Of a DNA stretch of 64,000 nucleotides, positions 58,401 to 64,000 are shown piece after piece. Each line of letters begins with the position of its first letter. Positions within the stretch are counted from its first letter, which is position 1. Source of the stretch: Sipunculus nudus (lineage: Eukaryota; Annelida; Sipuncula; Golfingiida; Sipunculidae); the NCBI GenBank assembly GCA_026874595.1, contig CM049306.1, positions 6,274,019 to 6,338,018 of the forward strand, in the 5' to 3' direction. The position numbers and the translations under genes are program-made. A model generated the notes under the pieces. It searched no databases. It worked only from the letters and a program-made list of their open reading frames with translations, and had not been told where the DNA came from.

Positions 58401-61400
58401 TTTTGCTGGGAAATATTTGCATAAAGCAAAACTGAACTGAGAGTTTGAGAGAAAACGCACTATATTGCTCTGATAATGTCACTTTAAATAATTTTCATAT
58501 GTAACTGGATATACGGCTTTAATTTATGTTTAACATATGTTGGTTTTTGTTCTACACACTGGACGTAGCAATATGGACATAGAGTCGTTGGACAATTATT
58601 AACATTGTAGACATAATGAAAACTTGTCTAAGCACTGATTTGTTTAATCACATTTGAATAATTTTATTTTTTAATACATATATAAAAAATGAACAGTAAT
58701 CTCAGATGTAAAACTAATACACATGTAAAAAATATCTCTAGGATTAGAACACCCAATAAATTATAAAGAGCAAACTGAGGATGAGGATATAAAGGGATCT
58801 TTGGGGGGGGGGGGGGGGTAGGGCAGAATGGAAGCCCATCCATGTGGAGCTGGGGCAGATGCCTGTATCGGGTGACATAACACAGGGCTGTATAAATAAA
58901 TGAACTGGGTGAGGTTGATATAAAAAACAGTTGACATGCTCTGTGTAAATTGAAAAAATATACTTTTCTTTATCAATTCTTTGAAATTTTTAAACAATTC
59001 CTTTGATTTTTCAGATATTAAATGATTCAATCTTCATGTGTATATGCTGTGAAAAATTAAATCAACAGTGTTTAAAGGGAAAAAAATTGTGCCGTGGTCG
59101 AAATTTTGCGAAATTTAAGATAATAACTTTAAATTTATGTTAATAATCTAAAATATTAAAATTTTGATCTTATTTCTAGTATACAATTTAAACTTAATTG
59201 AATATTGATATGTGTATGTAGTAAGCTCATTAGCCTAAATAATCATCACGTTAAGTGAGTTTATATATTCCCTGATTTGAACACTGCTCCCATTGTCACT
59301 CTCACTGTCTTCTTCATAATTATCAATATTGTTCATGTCATCATCCTGTGTCTCATTTTTCTCATGAAACCGGTTATCCGGAACTCCCTCTCCATCAAAC
59401 AATTTAAAACCAACCATGTTTCAGGGGTCCCATTCATTTACATGAGCCTTGTGCGCATTTGCCGAGATATGGTTATAAAGTTTGACCCTGGAGATTTTCT
59501 GCTCAAGGACATAGAGGCGGGGGGGGGGGGGGGGGTTGGCGAGGTCAAAGGAACTGAGCTTAGACAGGTTTGCGTTTTTCTGCGGACTCTTGTTGGGAAG
59601 AAGTGTGTGCCAGAAACGGTTCATATCTTGGCACTTACTCCTAATCCCAAATGGGCGCAAAAGTACTTGTTCGTTGTCTTCAAAACTGAAGCTGGTACTG
59701 TTTGAGAAGCCCGAGAATAAGAAGAATTAAATTTGGAAACTGGTTTCGAATATTTAAAGTGTATGTACATTCTGCAAATTAATAAAAATCATCTCTTAAG
59801 TAATCAGATAGGTGTACTCAAACTCGTCTGTACTACAATACAACGGATCAACCTTACCCTATTTGTTTCGTGTAACTGACGAACTTGACCTTGAAATAAG
59901 TTACCATACTTTGAGAACTACTTTATCGGAACCTTAATTAATCAATCTTCCACTGATTCCAGTGAAACTGTGAGATTGTGTCAAAATAATAATATATATA
60001 AAGATTTCGTGCAAAAATAGGATATCATCTGCTTTTAGGGCCAAAGTGACCTTGACCTTGACATTTTACCTTGATTTTGACCTCAGGTGGCCGTAGAATC
60101 ATGCTTATTATGTCGGCCATGCTTGAAAACATACAACTTGATACCAAGATTATACAAATCTGCCAAGGCATTCCAGAAATATTGAGATCCGAAGGTTGCA
60201 TGGCATGATTGTGGCAAATCACCGATAAAGGGGTAGGGGTTGGCTTTTTTGAGCTGCAGGGCAGAACTACCGTCTGTGCAACTTAAGACTGCCATTTTCT
60301 AATGTCCCAAAGTATACTCCAACGGAAAATAAAACTAAGATTAACGGTAAAATTTTACAATTAAATCGATGTATCCCGGGGACTATACAGCCTCGTGAAT
60401 TCTGACCCTGCATGCATCTCGCATCTCTCTCTCTCTCTCTCACACACCATCACAAGTCACGCGACCTCAATAACTCCTTTTTGTACAGGTGACGGTGCTT
60501 GCCGGTGTGTTGGAGCTGACCCACTTCGCCCGACCAGAAACCATAGCTGCTGGAGGACCTCTTGGCGACCTCATCCAGTGGGCTGACCTCATTGCCTCTC
60601 TCTACCTCCTTGGTCATGACCTCACCCTGTATCACAGCTTACAGACCGCCTGCAATAAGTACGTCTATCTCACGTGATCCCTCATACATTATCATCCGCA
60701 TGAGTTTAGGTAGATCCGGATATGTTCTGTCTCCAGTATCGGGCTTTCATCGACCTATATAGGGGCGCTGTATCATCACGCCACCTGGAGATGACAATAT
60801 TTTTAAGTACGGGCGGTCTTTCCAGGTGGATACACTGGCATACAGTGCTGGCTGACCCAGGGTTATACCGTGGTTGCTCTCTTGTACGCGAGGGAAGATA
60901 AAACTTGGTGAATAAGACGCTTCTTCCACACAGGAGAACAGGGATTGATGCTATAGTCCCGTATCATCAAAGTTATCCATAGCGTCAAATGTTGACAGGC
61001 GAAATATTACTGTTATGAAAAATAACATAATTTTATGTTAAACGTATATGAAAAATTCATATTGTTAGTAAAATCAGAGCTTTTATAATATCCGCAAATT
61101 ATTAACCAGATTCTTCATACCTTCAGTGTTCTCAAAAGTTTTCGTCAGCTTGTTTTATATATATATATATATACATGTTATATATTAATACATATGTTAC
61201 TCTATGGTGATATAAAATGAAACCCTCCCGAAAATTAAAAAAAGTCGCGAAATTTTATCCCCGCGAATATGAAGCCAATCACAGTATCTGGGATACACGG
61301 TATCTGGGATACACAGTATCTACACGGTATCTGGGATACACGATCTGACAAGAAGAGTGTTTGATTAGACATTAATAAAGCCGTTGGTTTGTAACAGTAA

Positions 61401-63737
61401 AAATACTTTCATTATACTATACAGCCAATGGTTCAATCCAAAATTGTATTCACAACAATTTTCTTGTATTTCCTTCCATATTATTACGACGTTTCATTTC
61501 ACGGTATTCTTCAGTTTGCCGTCAAAAGAGGCCGCCACTGATGCTCTAGGTTGTTCGACACTCCCAGATCTGTTTTATGTGGACATCATGGCATACCGGA
61601 AGATCCCGAAACACCAACAAGAACTGATAAAGTACGTTTACATTTCGGTAATATGACATGTACGAAAAAAAGATACCCATGGGTATTTGAGGTTTACAGG
61701 AATATTTGCTGTTTAGCAAAGATTCTCCTCATTTCATTATTTCAAGAATGTATACCTTTTATGGTTTACGAATAAATAGATCCTAAATTTATATGAACGA
61801 TGGGGCGGGTTATTTTGTATGTTCTGTATTTCACAATCTACTCTAAATTTACCCCCCTTTGATTCAATGGTGATGGTGGTGCCCCCTATCTCTTACCACT
61901 TGGAGACATGCTGTCAATAATTCCTTGGGAAGATTGGTTTTGTTGATCTGACAATGATAACTTCACACACGTGTAAATTTTTTTTGTGGTAATTTGACAG
62001 ACCAGCGACACAAGTTTGTGTCTGAATGCGAATAAATACATATATTTCAATCTTGCCCTGTAGGCGAATTAAAGAGATTTTCCCATTATTTAAAATTTGA
62101 CTGTTTAGCAGGGATTGATACACGAGTATCCTTCCCTGAGTGTGTAAAACGTACCTGTAAACCTGTATTACCTTCAGGTGTCGTGTCCGCGTGATAGACG
62201 CGTACGGTACAGAGGCCATGTACAACGACCGAGAGTACGCAGAGAGCCACGGACTCGGGAACCCGTGGGCAATGTTTGGCCTTAACCTCAAACAGTTTAT
62301 GACGTTTTATCGTAAGTACATGTCGTAGATATATATAATAAAAAAAGTACACTACGACGCATGTTTTCTTTTTTATTTCCTGGGTTTAGAAATATAACAA
62401 CTGTTTATTGTATGCTACAAATACATACATGTTAATTCTACCCAGTTTCTCTCAACTTGGTTTACAGAAGAAACAACAAAATACTAGAAGTTTCCATGAT
62501 AAAAAAACTTAAATAATTTAGAAAATTTCAACAAACGATAAAATCATTAGCCCGGAATGATTCACTTAAACACGACCAGAGAGAGAGAGAGAGAGACAGA
62601 GACAGTAGGGATAGTTACACTGATGTTCTGTCCACACGTCGCATTTATTACTTGTCAATCTGGCAGAATGAAGTTAAATGATTACGACGTTGTGATATTA
62701 TTTTGAATTATTAACATTTTATTCTTCAGCACACACCCCGGACAATTCTTTTCTTGGGTTTACCGCTATTCCACCGGAGGAACGATCCAGAGACCGACAA
62801 AACGTGGGGATTATCTACGGGAAGGAAGCCAAATACCTTCAGGGTAAACATCACTACCTGGAAGCCTTACAGCAATATATGAAACTGGTGGCCAACCTTC
62901 CCCCACAAGGACAATTTCTGCTGCCAGACGGCGTTGAGAACATTGGCGTGGTCGGCGAACAAAAACATAAACAGATCATGAATAATGCTAAGGTAAGATC
63001 ATGGGAGTGTGGCTTCATGATATAACAGTCGAACCCGATAGCCGGCGCTAAGCACGTGTTATACAACCTTATCTAATTACGATGAAAGAAATAAGAGAAC
63101 TCGGGGAATCATTTGTATTTTCAACTTGACAGTTCTTATTCATTTTATAAAGCGTTTCAAATATCCAGTTACCCAGTTATCTTTTTTAAACAGACATACG
63201 CTTAAAATATTGGTCACTGGTATTTCAGTGTATAAATTAACAGGATATGGGCCATATAAACCAATTTTATGGTTCTGTTTATCACCAAATATATATGGGT
63301 AATGATCCTTGAATCAGTTAAAAGGGTTAGTCACTTCGTGAACAAGTCGAAACTTTTGTCCAGTAAGAACATTGTAAACATTCTTGGCATCAAATTAAGA
63401 TTTGATCATGTGACAACCCTGTCGACACAAGCCTTGCAGTTACAGCCAAAGTCAAACATGATATCAGAAGAATAATACTAAATTTATACAGGTATATTTG
63501 ATCTTCATTTTCTAGTGGTACATTTGTCCACGTGTATTTTAATGACATTTTCTGATGGGAGTTATGGTCATCGTTATATGTTATTATGTTTATTATTTTC
63601 AGTTTCTAGTTGGACTTGGAGATCCTCTGGAGAGTACGGGGGTGGTGAACGCCCTCATGAACGGCTGCATCTTCCTAAATCCCAGCTTCAAAGGCGCACA
63701 GAAGCGGAAACTCCAAGGAAAACCAACTTCAAGGGAT
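43242..63737 (+). CDS. MGAT5-like: MGAT5-like N-acetylglucosaminyltransferase (GT18), exons 1-8, incomplete at the right edge
   Basis: Joining exons 43242-43409, 50974-51009 (tentative), 55767-55897, 56059-56217, 60489-60658, 61515-61631, 62178-62311, 62730-62992 and 63603-63737 keeps one frame from the ATG at 43271. The family enzyme is a Golgi type II membrane protein that adds beta-1,6-GlcNAc to the alpha-1,6 mannose of N-glycans, using UDP-GlcNAc. Matches to animal MGAT5 include GGPLGDLIQW, SLYLLGHDL, RVIDAYGTE, HTPDNSFLGF, FLVGLGDP, NGCIFLNPSF and GKPTSRD. Two changes stand out: Asp where human Glu297 (catalytic base) sits, and Asn at the Glu526 position, while Trp401 and Glu520 equivalents are kept. 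The luminal stem is much shorter than in human, unless exons are missed in the large introns. C-terminal exons lie beyond the window. A second family member ends at 1392, so the two are tandem paralogues. Confidence 0.88.
45273..46272 (+). pseudogene. LINE ORF1 (L1-type RNA-binding protein), broken
   Basis: It starts MASSQRRRSNPKSGVSTSRQ at 45273 and reaches a stop at about 45448. Further pieces are 45647-45850, with a coiled-coil-like start (IQTENKKLEDKLDKVMNHLQ) and YSRRENITIIGVPEET, and 45910-46272, with GPRPIICKFVSRQSKKKVM. The RREN-I-I-GVPE and RPI--KF motifs are those of the L1 ORF1 RRM domain. The protein normally binds the element's RNA. Confidence 0.85.
46384..49724 (+). pseudogene. 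LINE ORF2 (APE endonuclease, reverse transcriptase, zinc knuckle), broken
   Basis: Endonuclease: 46384-46644 (SINVCGLKSK, CMCETKLEDF) and, after a frameshift, 46698-47483 (GNVYVPPEGS, LCGDFNAH, SVIDYVIS). A lysine-rich linker follows. RT: 47700-48182 (LKNGKACGQDRILNEFIK, NYRGVTLLSCMGKLFTSVLN), 48252-48581 (IDNRKAFDTIW, GLRQGENLSPLLFLIFINDL) and 48603-48968 with the catalytic YADDTVILA. C-terminal: 48965-49390 and 49479-49724, with CNKCDNIEIGDEYHILIKC as zinc knuckle. Several single-base breaks separate the pieces. The catalytic residues are largely intact, so decay is recent. Confidence 0.9.
50974..51009 (+). CDS. MGAT5-like: MGAT5-like exon 2 (tentative micro-exon, 36 bp)
   Basis: With the acceptor after CCGCAG and the donor AACG|GTAAGT the exon takes phase 1 in and gives phase 1 out. 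It joins exon 1 (codon G|TG) and exon 3 (codon G|AA) with no stop, reading TARQLMQADDN. The nearer acceptor CACAG (ending 50965) would put a TGA in frame after exon 1. It starts only 36 bp after the tail of the intronic LINE. The phase fit at both ends is the main support. Confidence 0.5.
51010..53099. other. Intron sequence, no gene seen
   Basis: The stretch is AT-rich. A ~60-bp direct repeat (ATTCAAAATTAATTATAGGAAGTACTT) occurs at about 51544 and 51609, and a short (TA)n lies at 51713. No exon was recognised. Confidence 0.5.
53100..55340 (-). mobile_element. CR1/Jockey-type LINE remnant, antisense in intron 2
   Basis: Read from 55340 downward: an endonuclease end at about 55070-54850 (CGDFYINLLNAESHTNT, LPLINMPTRV, DHFPVYCVV); RT starting near 54480 (PLFKSGYN, AVSILKVFSKV); VFLDLNKAFDTVNHAIL at about 54240-54190; CGVPQGSVLGPILFLLYI at about 54060-54010; ELSKLVQWLNANKVTL (53890-53840); TKFLGVIIDSQLKW at about 53725-53685; and the ORF2 tail NLDVHHYRTRRKQFFHVPVC (53138-53356). 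This order and the motif wording fit the CR1/Jockey group. The catalytic ADD box is damaged (LLVDG), and stops and shifts are many. The 5' part is missing. Confidence 0.85.
55767..55897 (+). CDS. MGAT5-like: MGAT5-like exon 3
   Basis: The acceptor is CACTAATTTCAG and the donor CGACAG|GTAATA. It reads NTQTGRHFVIYMPSTN ... FEWNIPQEPDLCLRQ. RHFVIYMPS aligns loosely with human CSFFIYLSE, the start of the luminal domain. The cysteines found around this point in the human enzyme are mostly absent. Confidence 0.7.
56059..56217 (+). CDS. MGAT5-like: MGAT5-like exon 4
   Basis: It is 53 codons, phase 0 at both ends (acceptor TTTTTCCAG, donor AAACGG|GTATGT). HWQFIASRIHNMWPHWTEAL corresponds to human RWMRLRIRRMADAWIQAI, the helix leading into the catalytic domain, and CTRTMKR to the basic KRKRKK stretch. 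Confidence 0.85.
56986..57702 (+). repeat. Alternating 149/129-bp tandem array with GGTGGCGCCACC palindromes
   Basis: The 12-bp perfect palindrome stands at 56986, 57135, 57264, 57413 and 57542, with a mutated copy (GCTGGCGCAACC) at 57691. The spacings are 149, 129, 149, 129, 149. The true unit is therefore 278 bp with two related halves; one contains TCTGTTTGTCTGCCATGGG and ACTCATATCTCGGCAG, the other CAGACATCCAAGCTCATATC and GGAACCGTTTGACCGATTGG. It lies inside the fold-back structure. Confidence 0.93.
57750..59234. other. Intron / fold-back interior, no gene seen
   Basis: This is AT-rich sequence with a poly-G run at 58803-58817. Nothing recognisable. Confidence 0.5.
59235..59660 (-). CDS. 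Unrecognised open segments inside the fold-back element (doubtful)
   Basis: Two minus-strand frames follow each other: 59660-59421 (RFWHTLLPNKSPQKNANLSK, then a proline run from a poly-G tract) and 59417-59235, an acidic stretch (NRFHEKNETQDDDMNNIDNY, EEDSESDNGSS). The plus strand is also open here (59277-59705). No family is recognised. If anything, this is a remnant of a gene carried by the surrounding inverted-repeat element. Confidence 0.2.
60489..60658 (+). CDS. MGAT5-like: MGAT5-like exon 5, with GGPLGD motif
   Basis: The acceptor is CTTTTTGTACAG and the donor AATAA|GTACGT. It reads VTVLAGVLELTHFARPE, then GGPLGDLIQWADLIASLYLL, then GHDLTLYHSLQTACN. The family motif is GGPLGELVQWSDLI-SLYLLGHD. 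In human the Glu of GGPLGE is residue 297, reported as the catalytic base; here it is Asp (GAC at 60567-60569). This is the most conserved exon of the gene. Confidence 0.95.
60659..61514. other. Intron 5 of the MGAT5-like gene
   Basis: It contains a tandem CTGGGATACACGGTAT repeat (61288-61342) and a short (TA)n at 61161-61176. No further gene is seen. Confidence 0.7.
61515..61631 (+). CDS. MGAT5-like: MGAT5-like exon 6
   Basis: The acceptor is GGTATTCTTCAG and the donor ATAAA|GTACGT. It reads LPSKEAATDALGCSTLPDLF, then YVDIMAYRKIPKHQQELIK. YVDIMAY matches human YIDIVGL in the first Rossmann-like domain. Confidence 0.9.
61632..62177. other. Intron 6 of the MGAT5-like gene
   Basis: This is unique AT-rich sequence flanked by good GT/AG sites; nothing else is seen. 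Intron 7 (62312-62729) likewise holds only a (GA)n tract at 62578-62596. Confidence 0.7.
62178..62311 (+). CDS. MGAT5-like: MGAT5-like exon 7
   Basis: The acceptor is TACCTTCAG and the donor TATC|GTAAGT. It reads CRVRVIDAYGTEAMYN (human CMLRVLDSFGTEPEFN), then NPWAMFGLNLKQFMTFY. The Trp of TPW in human (401, acceptor binding) is kept. Confidence 0.95.
62730..62992 (+). CDS. MGAT5-like: MGAT5-like exon 8
   Basis: The acceptor is TATTCTTCAG and the donor GCTAAG|GTAAGA. It begins PHTPDNSFLGFTAIPPEE, nearly identical to the human PHTPDNSFLGF, and continues NVGIIYGKEAKYLQGK (human SLVYGKVDSFWKNK) to GVVGEQKHKQIMNNAK. Confidence 0.95.
62993..63602. other. Intron 8 of the MGAT5-like gene
   Basis: Its short frames have no recognisable identity. 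The sequence after 63738 is the start of the next intron and runs off the window. Confidence 0.7.
63603..63737 (+). CDS. MGAT5-like: MGAT5-like exon 9, donor-binding region
   Basis: The acceptor is TTATTTTCAG and the donor GGGAT|GTACGT. It reads FLVGLGDPLESTGVVNALMN, then GCIFLNPSF, then LQGKPTSRD. The family pattern is VGLG-P-EGPAPLEAIANGC-FLNP-F. The first Glu is kept and the second (human 526) is Asn (AAC at 63642-63644). The GPAP stretch is STGV. The frame continues past the window, where the rest of the C-terminal domain must lie. Confidence 0.94.
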
Positions 63738-64000
63738 GTACGTATCACATTACATTTATCGATAGTCTTACAATTTTGAGTCAGCTATGTCTGCGTAAGT
63801 AACATAAAATATTACACTGTTTTTTTACTATCATATTTGTGAAATGCGAAATGTAAAATAAAGCACTATAATTTTAAAGGTATGGTTTACCTTATGTTCA
63901 AAGGTTATAAAATGTTATCATGAAAGGCTGCGTATAATCAATGCGTAATAGATGAAACATCTGTGCGAACCAACAACACGTTATTGATGAAAATTCTCTA

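Larger units (their letters stand above)
56438..60384. mobile_element. 3.95-kb fold-back structure with ~500-bp inverted arms, in intron 4
   Basis: The left arm (56438-56935) and right arm (59880-60384) are inverse copies. AGTCCCCGGGATACATCGATTT opens one and closes the other. ACTTTGGGACATTAGAAAATGAC, GGGTTGGC/GCCAACCC, CTGGAATGCCTTAGCAGAT, GGCATGGCCGACAT-like, GTCAAGGTCACGGTCA and AAAGTAGTTCTCAAAG follow in the same order, with point differences. It lies wholly between exons 4 and 5. It could be one element with long inverted ends or two opposite insertions of the same repeat. Transcribed through, it would fold as a long hairpin. Confidence 0.8.

Noticed and set aside
1-64000. CRISPR arrays, bacterial operons, ribosomal or canonical tRNA genes
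   Set aside because: The sequence is eukaryotic. The tandem arrays have no unique spacers, and the tRNA-like parts at 11.2-11.5 and 18.4 kb belong to mobile elements and lack a full cloverleaf.

Overview
This is a eukaryotic, AT-rich, intron-bearing and very repeat-rich window. Perfect (TA)n tracts, SINE/TRIM-like elements, several LINE fragments, a Gmr1-type LTR element and many degenerate bivalve-style tandem repeats suggest an invertebrate animal, most likely a lophotrochozoan such as a mollusc. The species is not determined and this placement is inference. Nothing bacterial is present.

The host-gene content is two genes of the same family, both on the + strand, in tandem. At 1194-1392 sits the last coding exon of an MGAT5-type (GT18, N-acetylglucosaminyltransferase V) gene whose other exons lie left of the window; it carries an in-frame TAA at 1276-1278. 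From 43242 to beyond the right edge runs a second MGAT5-like gene. It has a type II membrane start (short basic tail, membrane anchor, two N-glycosylation sequons), a small candidate exon at 50974-51009, and six confident exons between 55767 and 63737 whose splice phases join without a break. It is a divergent paralogue: the position of the human catalytic base Glu297 (motif GGPLGE) is Asp, and the position of Glu526 is Asn. Its C-terminal exons lie outside the window.

Between the two genes are about 42 kb of mobile and repeated DNA. In order: a 41-bp minisatellite (2.1-2.7 kb); a minus-strand LINE 3' end (3.07-3.5 kb); a hAT-like non-autonomous element with 16-bp inverted ends and an internal 149-bp triplication (3724-4932); a broken Ty3/Gypsy pol with order RT-RH-INT (5.58-8.34 kb) followed by an LTR ending at 9618; a minus-strand partial LTR (10330-10700); a miniature LTR retrotransposon (TRIM, 11135-11533) with a tRNA-like B box in each LTR; degenerate AAGGTCA-rich repeats (12.2-12.8 kb); a 66-bp satellite of about 53 copies (19285-22772); a 4.3-kb element with long inverted arms built of tandem units (25171-29486); and a nearly complete but inactivated LTR retrotransposon (31032-37785). 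That last element has the gene order protease-integrase-RT-RNase H, is flanked by a CCAT target duplication, and is nested inside a smaller inverted-repeat element.

The introns of the second MGAT5-like gene are also invaded: a sense LINE with L1-like ORF1, APE endonuclease and RT (about 44.6-50.94 kb), an antisense CR1/Jockey-type LINE (about 53.1-55.34 kb), and a 3.95-kb fold-back structure (56438-60384) holding an array of GGTGGCGCCACC palindromes with 149/129-bp alternating spacing. Stretches not listed hold no gene that can be supported from sequence alone.
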